NCBI GenBank assembly: GCA_016191165.1
Contig: JACPPF010000018.1
Coordinates: 1 to 64,000 of the forward strand
Direction of reading: 5' to 3'
Source of the DNA: Planctomycetota bacterium
GTDB lineage: Bacteria; Planctomycetota; Planctomycetia; Gemmatales; Gemmataceae
Length of the DNA stretch: 64,000 nucleotides
Shown: positions 26,260-33,923 of the stretch, piece by piece
Layout: every line of letters starts with the position of its first letter
How positions within the stretch are numbered: position 1 is the stretch's first letter
Notes under the pieces: model-generated
Seen by the model: the letters and a program-made list of their open reading frames with translations, nothing else
Told to the model about the DNA's origin: nothing
The model's database searches: none
Position numbers and translations under genes: made by a program

Positions 26260-28662
26260 ATGTTCTATCGCTTAGGACATTTCGCTGCCCACCAATCCTG
26301 GATGATCTGCGCCGGCTGGCTCGTATTGGGCGTGGCCTTGAGTCTGGTCGCGCCCGCCTGGGATGCGCAGGCGCACGACGACGACGTGTGCTTCGTTCCG
26401 GATCGCTTCACCAGCGTGCGTGCCCATCATCTGCTCGAAAAAGCCTTCAAGGAAGACGTCGAGGCCTGCCGAGCAGTCTTCGCCGTCGAACGTGAAGAGG
26501 GCCCGCTGACGGATGAGGATTTCAAACTGGTCGAGCTCCTGGCCGCCGACCTGGAACAACTTCGCAAGGCCGAGCCGCAATTGAAAATCGGCAAGGTCGA
26601 ATCGTGCCAGAGCGGTTTGCTGGGCTGGCGCATGATCAGCAACGATCGGCAATGCACGCTAATCCAGGTGTCGCTGGGCATGCCCTATCTGGCGGTTGCC
26701 ACCAAGGATGCCGTCGAGCGGATGGATGAGGTCCTCAAGAAGCGGCTGGCTACGATGCTGCCGGCGGGATTGCAAGTCCACACCACGGGGTCGGCGGGCA
26801 TCGGGCGCGACCTGACCAAGGCGACGGCCGACAGTCTGGACACCACGACCTGGGCGACGATCATCCTGGTGGTGGTGGTCTTGCTGGCGGTGTATCGGGC
26901 GCCGCTGCTGGCGCTGGTGCCGCTGGCGACGATTGCCATTTCGGTCTGGGTCTCCCTCAAGATGCTGGCGCTGATGACGCTGTTGCCCGGTGTTCACCTG
27001 GTCAACATCAGCAAGATCTTCGCCATCGTGATCCTCTACGGAGCGGGTACGGACTATTGCTTATTCCTGATCAGTCGCTATCGCGAGGAGCTGGAAACGG
27101 GGTTTCAGGTCAGGGACGCGCTCGCGCGCAGCGTGAGCGGCGTCGGCGAGGCCCTGGCGGCGAGCGCGGGCACGGTGATGGTCGGCCTGGGCTTGATGGT
27201 GCTGGCGGAGTTTGCCAAGGTTCGCTACGCGGGCCCGGCCATTGCCCTGAGCCTGGGCGTCGCGCTTTTGGCGTCGCTGACGTTGACGCCGGCGCTATTG
27301 AGCCTGCTAGGGCGCGCCGTGTTCTGGCCTCGGCCGGCGCCGGCAGTCGCTTTTCGCGCTCGCCTGGCGACTCCAGAATCGCCGCGGAATCTGGGGCTTT
27401 GGGACGGGATCAGCCGATTCGTCGCCCGGCGTCCCGTGGTGACCTGGGTGGTCGCCACGGCGCTGTTGGCGCCGCTGGTTCTACTGGGCTTGCGCGTGCA
27501 ACCCAACTATCGCGCGACCGGGGAACTCAATCCCGAGTGCCCCAGCCTGTGCGGGCTGGCGTCGATCCAACGCCATTTCACCGCAGGCGAGATTGGACCG
27601 GTGACGATCCTTTTGACATCCTCACAGGACTGGACTTCGCCGGTCGGACAGCGCGAACTGGAGCGGCTGAGTCGAGGTTTTGGCAACCTCGACAACGTGG
27701 CCGAGGTGCGTTCGCTCGTGCAGCCGGTCGGTTTCCCGTGGCTGGAGGTGACGCCGAGCCCGCGGGGCGAGGGGTTGCTGCATCGAGCGCTGACGTTTTT
27801 GCAGCCGATCCTGCGGGACTGGCACGATGGCGCAATTGACGAGGCGCGTGGTCGATACGTTTCCAAGATTGAGGTTCCCGATGATGCCGGCAACCCGCAG
27901 ACGATCTACGTCACCAAGCTCGACGTGATCCTGAAGACCGATCCATTCGAGCCGGCCAGCGCCGAAACGCTCAAACTGTTGCAGGCCTGGCTGCGCGTCG
28001 ATCTGCCTCACTACAACCTGCTCGGCGAAAACATCGGCGCGGAGTGTTACGGCATCACCGCGATCGGGCAGGACCTGGCCGAGGTGACGGAAAGCGATCG
28101 CTATCGCGTCAACGGCTTCGTCCTGGCGGCGATCCTGGCGATTCTGCTTTTGCTCGTGCGGAGCGTCTGGCTGGCGATCTATCTGCTGGTGACCGTGCTG
28201 GCGAGCTACTACGCCGCCCTCGGCGCGACCGCTCTGACGGGCCTGTACTTTCACGGGCACGTCCTGACGCACGTCGATTGGCGCGTGCCGTTCTTTCTCT
28301 TCATCATCCTGGTCGCCGTGGGCGAGGACTACAATATTTTGCTTATATCGCGCGCCATGGAGGAGCGCAGGCGACATGGGGCGATCGAAGGGATGCGTCT
28401 GGCCCTGGCCAAGACCGGCGGCGCGATCACCTCATGCGGGCTCATCATGGCCGGGACGTTCGCGACCCTGATGCTCGCCGGGCTTAACACGCTAACCCAG
28501 ATCGGCTTCGCCCTCGCGTTCGGCGTGCTCGTGGACACCTTCGTGGTCCGGCCATTCCTCGTGCCGGCGTGCGCCATCCTGTTCTGGGGCAGCCCGCCGC
28601 GACCCAAATCGGCGGACCAATCAGCAGAAGAGGAACCAGCGCCCCTACGGCGTGTCGCCTGA
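26260..28662 (+). CDS. MMPL/RND-family transporter
   Basis: An 800-residue inner-membrane protein with the MMPL layout: one N-terminal helix, a periplasmic domain of about 190 residues, five helices, a central soluble segment, a second periplasmic domain and another five helices ending near the C-terminus. Two GAGTDY-like and GEDYN-like motifs (YGAGTDYCLFLISRY and VGEDYNILLISR) mark the two proton-relay regions of RND-type transporters. The ATG at 26260 follows GGAGGAAGG, which decides the start over the open frame to 26173. MMPL proteins export lipids or related hydrophobic compounds; the substrate here cannot be read. It is a single gene between mobA and a small lipoprotein gene. Confidence 0.88.
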   Translation: MFYRLGHFAAHQSWMICAGWLVLGVALSLVAPAWDAQAHDDDVCFVPDRFTSVRAHHLLEKAFKEDVEACRAVFAVEREEGPLTDEDFKLVELLAADLEQLRKAEPQLKIGKVESCQSGLLGWRMISNDRQCTLIQVSLGMPYLAVATKDAVERMDEVLKKRLATMLPAGLQVHTTGSAGIGRDLTKATADSLDTTTWATIILVVVVLLAVYRAPLLALVPLATIAISVWVSLKMLALMTLLPGVHLVNISKIFAIVILYGAGTDYCLFLISRYREELETGFQVRDALARSVSGVGEALAASAGTVMVGLGLMVLAEFAKVRYAGPAIALSLGVALLASLTLTPALLSLLGRAVFWPRPAPAVAFRARLATPESPRNLGLWDGISRFVARRPVVTWVVATALLAPLVLLGLRVQPNYRATGELNPECPSLCGLASIQRHFTAGEIGPVTILLTSSQDWTSPVGQRELERLSRGFGNLDNVAEVRSLVQPVGFPWLEVTPSPRGEGLLHRALTFLQPILRDWHDGAIDEARGRYVSKIEVPDDAGNPQTIYVTKLDVILKTDPFEPASAETLKLLQAWLRVDLPHYNLLGENIGAECYGITAIGQDLAEVTESDRYRVNGFVLAAILAILLLLVRSVWLAIYLLVTVLASYYAALGATALTGLYFHGHVLTHVDWRVPFFLFIILVAVGEDYNILLISRAMEERRRHGAIEGMRLALAKTGGAITSCGLIMAGTFATLMLAGLNTLTQIGFALAFGVLVDTFVVRPFLVPACAILFWGSPPRPKSADQSAEEEPAPLRRVA

Positions 28663-28664
28663 AG

Positions 28665-28720
28665 CCGAGCCTGAAGCGTGAGCGAGGGCAGGCAATTCTT
28701 CGCTCGCGCTTCAGACTTGG
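28665..28720. repeat. Hairpin repeat (CCTGAAGCGTGAGCGA type)
   Basis: The left arm CCTGAAGCGTGAGCGA (28670-28685) and right arm CGCTCGCGCTTCAG (28701-28714) can fold into a hairpin just after the MMPL gene. The same left arm recurs at 30509. It may act as a transcription terminator, although no T tract follows. Confidence 0.65.
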
Positions 28721-28999
28721 AAGAATTCATCCAATCCGCTGCCCAATCACAATCGCTACCAATTCCCCCATGTACCCAATCACGGATAGTGGCGCGCGGG
28801 CCACGGACGGCGCAAAGCACAAGAAACGCACGACCTTTGCCGAAGATACCTGCCACGCGAAAAAACTCATCATTTCAGTTCGCGAAATTTGCTCAAGAAA
28901 GGAACCGGGCGCATGATGGTATTGCACGGCCTTGCGATGCGAGGCCCCGGAACCGTGCCTTGAAACTACCTGGAACAGTCAACAGAAGAGGATTCAGCG
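28721..28999. other. Leader region with a possible tiny ORF and hairpin
   Basis: The region holds no convincing gene. A 16-codon frame (28913-28963, starting MMVLHGLAMRG) is preceded by AGAAAGGA, and it overlaps a possible hairpin with arms GCACGG (28924-28929) and CCGTGC (28953-28958). It could be a leader peptide for the lipoprotein gene, but this is weak. Confidence 0.25.
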
Positions 29000-29338
29000 A
29001 TGCTCCGCCTACGTTCGGCTTGCATGGCCCTGGCGTGCGGGTTTTTGATCACCCTGTCGGGTTGCTGCTCATTCTGCGAGGACGGCAAACTCTTTCCCCG
29101 CTTGTTCCGCAGCAACTACTCCGGGCCGGGGTTGTTCCAAGGCGGCGCCGAGTGCGAGTGCAACAGTACGCCCGTACCGCCGATCATGGATTCGGCAGCC
29201 TTCCCCAGTCCGTCCTGGTCGCCGCCGCGGCCGAATCCGTCGATGCCGATCCCGATCACGAACATCCCCGCCAATCAGCCACCGCATCTGTTCAAGATTC
29301 CGCAGGCCGCGCCGACGCCGTATGCGCCAACGAATTGA
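29000..29338 (+). CDS. Small proline-rich lipoprotein of unknown function
   Basis: A 112-residue protein with a lipoprotein signal peptide: positive N-terminus, hydrophobic core and lipobox LSGC (Cys 22). The mature part has several further cysteines (CCSFCED and CECN). From residue 60 on it is proline-rich, low-complexity sequence (PSPSWSPPRPNPSMPIP). An AGAGGA ribosome site precedes the ATG. I do not recognise a family. The following HAD gene starts 42 bases later, so the two may share a transcript. Confidence 0.7.
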   Translation: MLRLRSACMALACGFLITLSGCCSFCEDGKLFPRLFRSNYSGPGLFQGGAECECNSTPVPPIMDSAAFPSPSWSPPRPNPSMPIPITNIPANQPPHLFKIPQAAPTPYAPTN

Positions 29339-29380
29339 CGCCGCTTGCGGCGTAGCGCTCGCGTGACCATGGGAAGCGAC

Positions 29381-30067
29381 ATGATCCGAGCCATCGTCTA
29401 CGACGCCGTGGGCACGATCATGCACGTGGCGCCATCGGTGCAGGCAGTCTACGCGGACGTCGCCCGGCGTTTCGGCTGCGCGATGGATGAGGCCGAGATA
29501 CGCCGGCGTTTCCTGTCCGCGTTCGCCGAGCAGGATCTACTCGACTGCCGGTCCGGCTGGCAAACCAGTGAGGCACGCGAGCACGATCGCTGGCGCGCGA
29601 TCGTCGCAACGGTCTTTCCGGACATCGCCGACGCCGACGCTTGTTTCCACACGCTCTTTCAAGCCTTCGCTTCTCCCGATGTCTGGGCATTCGATCCGGA
29701 CTGGCTCCCCGCAGCAAAAGCCATGCACCAGCGCGGCCTTCGGCAAGCGGTGGCATCCAACTTCGACGCCCGCCTGCACGCGCTGATCGCTGCCATGCCC
29801 GGCGCGAATTTTATGGAGCGCGTCGTGGTCAGTTCCGAGATCGGCTGGCGCAAACCCGCAGCGGAATTCTTCACACGCCTCTTGGACCTCTTGCAACTAC
29901 CGCCCGAAGAAGTCGTTTTCGTGGGGGACGACCGCGTCAATGACTTCGACGCCGCCCGTCGGCTGGGCATCGCTGCCGTGCTGCTGGATCCCAGGAAGGA
30001 GCACCTGGAGCTAGGCCACAATCGAATCGAAGGATTTGCCGAGCTGCCGTCGCTATTCGTCATCTAG
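29381..30067 (+). CDS. HAD-superfamily hydrolase
   Basis: A 228-residue haloacid-dehalogenase-type hydrolase. Motif I reads YDAVGTI instead of the usual DxDGT; the nucleophile Asp is present but the second Asp, the general acid/base in phosphatases, is Val. Motif II is around AVASNFDAR, the motif III lysine is in GWRKPAAEFF, and motif IV is FVGDDRVNDFDAA. Dehalogenase-like and GEP/HDHD3-like members also vary at the second position. I chose ATG 29381 because GGAAG lies seven bases upstream; an ATG at 29369 lacks a ribosome site. The substrate is unknown. Confidence 0.8.
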   Translation: MIRAIVYDAVGTIMHVAPSVQAVYADVARRFGCAMDEAEIRRRFLSAFAEQDLLDCRSGWQTSEAREHDRWRAIVATVFPDIADADACFHTLFQAFASPDVWAFDPDWLPAAKAMHQRGLRQAVASNFDARLHALIAAMPGANFMERVVVSSEIGWRKPAAEFFTRLLDLLQLPPEEVVFVGDDRVNDFDAARRLGIAAVLLDPRKEHLELGHNRIEGFAELPSLFVI

Positions 30068-30155
30068 GCCCGCGTCAGGTCTCGCTTGGCAGTTTCGCGC
30101 ACATCTCGCCAATCCGTTCCTTATGATAACCATCACGCCCAAAGGAGGTCACGCC

Positions 30156-30503
30156 ATGCCACAGAATATCGACTGGATGTACCACCGCAAGAGCTGAACG
30201 TCATGCAAGCGAGCTCAGGGGTTCCTTGAGCAATATGACCTGGAAGCGAAAACCATCGTGGATGCCAGCAAGCAGAAGCAAGGCAAGGCCGAGGCCCTCG
30301 CGCTGGCGAAGTCGGTCCGAACGATTCACGTCGCCAAGGGCAAGAAGTGCGTTACCTTCGACATGAAGAACGACCCACCCGATGACGCGACGATCCTGGC
30401 CCACCTCCTCGGCCCGACCGGTAACCTGCGTGCGCCGACCATCAAGAAAGGCACAACGCTCTACGTCGGCTTCAATGAGGAAGCGTATCGCGGGCTCATG
30501 TAG
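30156..30503 (+). CDS. ArsC-like thioredoxin-fold selenoprotein (UGA = Sec14)
   Basis: Read through the in-frame UGA at 30195-30197, this is a 115-residue protein starting MPQNIDWMYHRKS-U-TSCKRAQ. The UxxC pair sits where ArsC/Spx-like thioredoxin-fold proteins have their redox cysteine. The rest fits the fold: a cis-proline region (GNLRAPTIKKG) and a C-terminal VGFNEEAY. A near-perfect ribosome site AAAGGAGGT lies seven bases before the ATG, so translation clearly begins upstream of the UGA. The frame is open and well conserved in character on both sides of the UGA, and a SECIS-like hairpin follows it. The role is probably redox, perhaps arsenate or disulfide reduction (inference). A plain annotation would report only a truncated product from 30258. 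A nonsense mutation is the alternative. Confidence 0.85.
30195..30239 (+). promoter_or_regulatory. Bacterial SECIS element
   Basis: Right after the UGA, GCTCAGG (30213-30219) pairs with CTTGAGC (30225-30231), with one G-U pair, around a five-base loop GGTTC (30220-30224). A lower helix GTCAT (30200-30204) / ATGAC (30235-30239) stabilises it. The 22-base distance from UGA to the loop and the loop starting GGU match known bacterial SelB-binding hairpins. Confidence 0.8.
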
Positions 30504-30563
30504 TTCCGAGCCTGAAGCGTGAGCGAAGGGCGGGCATTCCCTCGCTTACGCCTCAGGCCGGAA
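30503..30563. repeat. Hairpin repeat (CCTGAAGCGTGAGCGA type)
   Basis: Arms CCTGAAGCGTGAGCGA and TCGCTTACGCCTCAGG flank a short loop directly after the selenoprotein stop codon. It belongs to the same family as 28665-28720 and may serve as its terminator. Confidence 0.7.
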
Positions 30564-30587
30564 AATCCAGCCTTGCCAAACCGCTAA

Positions 30588-30607
30588 ATTGGATATATAT
30601 ATCCAAT
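30588..30607. promoter_or_regulatory. 20-bp perfect palindrome, possible operator
   Basis: ATTGGATATATATATCCAAT is a perfect palindrome in otherwise GC-rich DNA. It ends 32 bases before the ATG of the haem protein gene at 30640. The AT-rich core could hold a -10 element, so a dimeric repressor site overlapping the promoter is plausible. No candidate regulator is adjacent. Confidence 0.45.
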
Positions 30608-30639
30608 ATTGCCCACAGCACCCTTTTATTGGAGGTCCC

Positions 30640-31209
30640 ATGAAACGTCTCTCCCGTTGCAGCATGTTGGCCGTCCTTGCCGTCGGCCTTGGGGTGGGTC
30701 ACCATGAAACCGCGCCGGCCGGCGATGCGAAGGCGCCGGACAAGGCCGCCCTCGCGCGGACGCGCGAGCAGGTGCAGATGCTGGACACCCTTTACAAGAC
30801 GGCCGTCGTCAGCATCACCAACAGCTACGTCGAAGGTCAATCGAGCGTCCCGGCGGCCATGGTTGCCAAAGACGTTTTCGCCGCCATGCACAAGAAGGGC
30901 TACCATAATGCCCGCCTGCTCGACGCCACCGGCAAGCCGAAGAACAAGAAGAATGTCGCCAAAACCGAATTCGAGAAGAAGGCAGTGGCACAGATGAAAT
31001 CGGGCAAGGCCTATTACGAAGAGGTCGCCCAGGTCAACGGCAAGCACGTCCTGCGCGCCGCGACGATTGTGCCCGTGGTCCTCAAGCAATGCGCCACCTG
31101 CCACGGCAAGAAAGAAGGAACCCTGCTCGGCGCGATTGTTTATGAGCTGCAGATCAAGTACGTCTTGCGGTCTAGCGCTCGCACGGCGCCGCGCGAGCGC
31201 TACGCGTAA
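30640..31209 (+). CDS. DUF3365-like haem-binding periplasmic protein
   Basis: A 189-residue exported protein. The ATG at 30640 follows GGAGG and opens a signal peptide (MLAVLAVGLGVGHH region). The body resembles the DUF3365/Tll0287-like domain, with YYEEVAQVNGKHVLRAATI leading into a c-type haem site CATCHG near residue 152. Such domains are periplasmic haem-bearing sensors or electron carriers. The last 16 residues or so (from VLRSSARTAPRERYA) are encoded by a palindromic repeat element and look acquired. Its 3' end overlaps the convergent GmhB-like gene by 10 bases. Confidence 0.78.
   Translation: MKRLSRCSMLAVLAVGLGVGHHETAPAGDAKAPDKAALARTREQVQMLDTLYKTAVVSITNSYVEGQSSVPAAMVAKDVFAAMHKKGYHNARLLDATGKPKNKKNVAKTEFEKKAVAQMKSGKAYYEEVAQVNGKHVLRAATIVPVVLKQCATCHGKKEGTLLGAIVYELQIKYVLRSSARTAPRERYA
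31166..31207. repeat. Palindromic element forming the 3' end of the haem gene
   Basis: TAGCGCTCGC (31173-31182) and GCGAGCGCTA (31193-31202) form a perfect inverted repeat. The sequence CTTGCGG-TAGCGCTCGC also occurs at 29344-29362. The element supplies the stop region of the DUF3365-like gene. Confidence 0.65.
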
Positions 31210-31769
31210 TTTGCCAGGACCAACCGCGCCGCGGCGACCAGGTCGTCCGCCACGTGAAATGGCTCTGCCAGTCCGAATTGCGTTTCGTCGATCGGATGGC
31301 CCGTGCGGACCAAAATGCATTCGTGGCAGCCGGCGTTCTGTCCTGCCAGGATGTCGCGCAGCGTGTCGCCGATCATCCACGAGCGGGCCAGGTCGAGCCC
31401 CAAATCCGCGGCCGCGCGCAGCAACATGCCCGGTCCGGGCTTGCGGTCCGGATACTCCAGCGCGATCTTGTCCTCGGTCCGCGGCGCAATCGTGCAGGCG
31501 TAGATGCCATCCAGCGTCACGCCCAGCGCGGCAAGCTGACGTTTCATCTCGGCGTGGACCTGGTCAAGGTCCACGTCGGTCATCATGCCCCGGCCCACGG
31601 CAGACTGGTTGGTGACGACAACACACGCGAACCCCGCCGCCTGCAACCGGCGCAGCGCCTCGCCGACCCCCGGCAGGAGTTGCATATCTTCGGGCCGGAG
31701 AATGTACGAACGATCGACATTGAGCGTGCCATCGCGATCGAGAAACACGGCGGGGCGTAGCCCGGGCAT
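31200..31769 (-). CDS. HAD-IIIA phosphatase, GmhB-like
   Basis: A 189-residue HAD phosphatase resembling D-glycero-D-manno-heptose 1,7-bisphosphate 7-phosphatase, which acts in heptose synthesis for LPS. Motif I is FLDRDGTLN, motif II VVVTNQSAVGRG, the lysine is in DRKPGPGML and motif IV IGDTLRDI. The zinc loop of classical GmhB (several Cys and a His) is reduced: only one Cys remains (YACTIAP). The true enzyme specificity is therefore uncertain, and histidinol-phosphatase or another HAD-IIIA role is possible. I chose ATG 31769; the open frame further upstream runs through a repeat element and the PhoR-like gene in another frame. Confidence 0.8.
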   Translation of the reverse strand: MPGLRPAVFLDRDGTLNVDRSYILRPEDMQLLPGVGEALRRLQAAGFACVVVTNQSAVGRGMMTDVDLDQVHAEMKRQLAALGVTLDGIYACTIAPRTEDKIALEYPDRKPGPGMLLRAAADLGLDLARSWMIGDTLRDILAGQNAGCHECILVRTGHPIDETQFGLAEPFHVADDLVAAARLVLANYA

Positions 31770-31787
31770 CGAATTGATCCCCTGGTG

Positions 31788-31844
31788 GGTCAAGCTTTCC
31801 AGCCTGACGCGTAGTCGAAATACGTCGGGCTGGAAAGCCCGACC
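31788..31844. repeat. AFQPD/VRLESLT-type palindromic repeat
   Basis: Arms GGTCAAGCTTTCCAGCCTGACG (31788-31809) and its near complement (31823-31844) form a hairpin between the PhoR-like and GmhB-like genes. In this family the two strands read AFQPD and VRLESLT when translated. Related copies lie inside the flavoprotein gene at 63445-63577. Confidence 0.75.
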
Positions 31845-31848
31845 TACA

Positions 31849-33606
31849 TTAATCCGGCTTTGGTAAACGTACGGTGAAGGTGCTCCCCTGGCCAAGCGTG
31901 CTGCTGGCGCGAATGCCGCCTTGCATGGCCTGAACCAGGTGCTTGACGATCGACAGCCCGAGCCCGGTTCCGCCCATCTCGCGCGAGCGGGCTTTATCGA
32001 CGCGGTAAAAGCGTTCAAAAATGCGGGGCAGATCGCTTTCGGGGATGCCGATGCCGGTGTCCTGGACTTCCAGGTTGACATGACCATCCTCCGGCCACCA
32101 GTTGAGACGGATCACGCCGCCTTCGGGTGTGTATTTGACGGCGTTGTCCACGAGGTTATCGAGGATCTCGGAAAGCGCTTCCTGATCGGCCATCACCTGG
32201 ACGCTGGCTTTGGCGGATGAATCGAGGGTCAGCGTTTGTTTCTTGCCGCGGGCGCGGGCCTGATGGCGATCGATGCTGGCCTGAACCAGGTCGGCGACGA
32301 GGAGCGGCTTCAGAATCCAGTGCTGGTCGCCGGATTCGATGCGCGCCAGGCTGAGCAGGTCGAGGATCAGGGCGTGCAGGCGATGCGATTCTTCAAGCAC
32401 GCGCTGCAGGAATCGCCCGCGGTTTTCGACGTCGTCCATGCCGCCGTCGATGAGTGTTTCGACGCACGCCGCAATGACGGAGAGCGGCGTCTTGAGTTCG
32501 TGCGAGACGTTGGCGACGAACTCCTGGCGCAGCCTTTCCAGCCGGCGCAGTTCGGTGGTATCGTGGAACACGAGGACGGCCCCGCGTGCCGACTCGCCCG
32601 GGAGCTGGGCGACGTGCAACATCAGGGATTTGCCAGCCGCCTCGATGAACTCGAGGTTGCGTGGCGATTCACTCGATTCGCGCAACGTCGCTTGCACCAG
32701 GTCGAGGACGGCGCGTTGACGCACGATCTCCCAGAGCTTGCGCCCGGCCGCGTTCGTGGTGGAAAAATCGAGCATCAGACCGGCCCGATCGTTGGCGAAC
32801 AGGATGTCCTGCTCGCCGTCGATGGCGATGACCCCCTCGACCATGCTGCTCAGGACCGCCCGCAGTTGCTGGCGATCCTCGTCGAGTTGCGTGAACTGCC
32901 GAGCGAGCTGACTGCTCATGTGATTGAAGACGCCGGCGAGTCGGCCCGTTTCATCCTTGCGATCGATGTACACCTTGTGACCATAATCGCCCGCGGCGAT
33001 CGCACGGGCGCCATCGCTGAGTTCCTGGAGCGGCTGCGTGAGGCGCCGGGTCAATATCCAGGTGACGAACAAGGCCAGGAGAGCCGTCCCCGCCGCAGTG
33101 ATCCAGACGAGATTGCGCAAGCGAGCTGCGTCAGCAACGACCTCCGTCACCGGCAAAGCGACGCGCACATAGGCGACTTCCGAGGTGTCGGGTGAATGGG
33201 TGGCGACATACATCATGCTTTTCTGGACCGTCGTGCTGTACCGCGTGGCGACGCCATAGGGTGCGGTGCGCGACTGCTGAATCTCCGGACGCTTGAGGTG
33301 GTTGTCCAGTTCTTCGAGATCCTCACGATCGGTCTCGACCAGGACGGCGCCGTCCGCGCCGATCAGCGTGATGCGCGTATCGATCTTCCGGCGCAACGCT
33401 TCGACCTGTTCGCGCAAGTCGGTGACGGAACGGCCTCGCGCCAGCTCGCGCAACAGAATTGCCTTCGATTTGAGACGTTCCTCGATTTGCAAAAGCGCTT
33501 GCCGTTCCACCCACGAGCCAATTACCCCACCCAACACGCCGAGCGCCACGACGATGAGGATTCCAAACGCGAAGAACGTTTGCCAAAACATCGAGAGACG
33601 CGACAT
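31849..33606 (-). CDS. phoR: PhoR-like membrane sensor histidine kinase
   Basis: A 585-residue sensor kinase. Two transmembrane helices (near 10-32 and 165-185) bound a periplasmic region, followed by a HAMP domain (TRRLTQPLQELSDGARAIA), a PAS domain (about 240-340), HisKA with FVANVSHELKTPLSVIAAC, and an HATPase with NLVDNAVKYTPEGG, DTGIGIP and GGTGLGLSIVKHL. This is the PhoR/WalK architecture. It is divergent from pstSCA with Pho-box-like sites between, so phosphate sensing is likely (inference). The partner response regulator PhoB is not in the window. The ATG at 33606 begins the first hydrophobic segment. Confidence 0.85.
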   Translation of the reverse strand: MSRLSMFWQTFFAFGILIVVALGVLGGVIGSWVERQALLQIEERLKSKAILLRELARGRSVTDLREQVEALRRKIDTRITLIGADGAVLVETDREDLEELDNHLKRPEIQQSRTAPYGVATRYSTTVQKSMMYVATHSPDTSEVAYVRVALPVTEVVADAARLRNLVWITAAGTALLALFVTWILTRRLTQPLQELSDGARAIAAGDYGHKVYIDRKDETGRLAGVFNHMSSQLARQFTQLDEDRQQLRAVLSSMVEGVIAIDGEQDILFANDRAGLMLDFSTTNAAGRKLWEIVRQRAVLDLVQATLRESSESPRNLEFIEAAGKSLMLHVAQLPGESARGAVLVFHDTTELRRLERLRQEFVANVSHELKTPLSVIAACVETLIDGGMDDVENRGRFLQRVLEESHRLHALILDLLSLARIESGDQHWILKPLLVADLVQASIDRHQARARGKKQTLTLDSSAKASVQVMADQEALSEILDNLVDNAVKYTPEGGVIRLNWWPEDGHVNLEVQDTGIGIPESDLPRIFERFYRVDKARSREMGGTGLGLSIVKHLVQAMQGGIRASSTLGQGSTFTVRLPKPD

Positions 33607-33742
33607 GAAGCCGACTCCGCGCGACCAGCGCGGCCAAACGGTCGCGCTCGGGCTCCTACCATTTCAAATAGATATACGATTCGTGGCGAAGACTGGCCTA
33701 TGCCAAACCAACCCGAAGCGCAGGCAAGGCCATTCCCAAAAT

Positions 33743-33764
33743 CATCTTCATCGCATCTTCATCA
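33743..33764. promoter_or_regulatory. Pho-box-like direct repeat, distal
   Basis: CATCTTCATCG (33743-33753) is directly followed by CATCTTCATCA (33754-33764), an 11-bp direct repeat matching the spacing of PhoB half-sites. It lies between the phoR-like gene and pstS. Confidence 0.5.
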
Positions 33765-33820
33765 AACCAACATCGAATTTCCTTTTTGTCTTCTTATTTC
33801 ACTCCAGGGGGAATGATGTT

Positions 33821-33842
33821 TTCACGAAACCTTCACCAGGCG
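33821..33842. promoter_or_regulatory. Pho-box-like direct repeat, proximal
   Basis: TTCACGAAACC (33821-33831) and TTCACCAGGCG (33832-33842) again repeat the TTCAC core with 11-bp phasing, 82 bases before the pstS ATG. The position suits activation of pstS. Confidence 0.5.
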
Positions 33843-33923
33843 CAGGGTGAAAACACACGCCCAGGGCCGAAAATGCGCCTGACGTTCCGATGATTGTTCC
33901 CTACCGCTTCGGAGGACACCGCC

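Noticed and set aside
28727-28927. 66-codon minus-strand frame after the MMPL gene
   Set aside because: It has a few hydrophobic residues but no ribosome site and no conserved pattern.
30258-30503. Short gene starting after the UGA
   Set aside because: No ribosome site precedes it and it would lack the redox site; the selenoprotein reading explains all features.
31770-32087. N-terminal extension of the GmhB-like frame containing AFQPD/VRLESLT peptides
   Set aside because: It crosses a repeat element and the PhoR-like gene; the HAD motif begins a few residues after ATG 31769.
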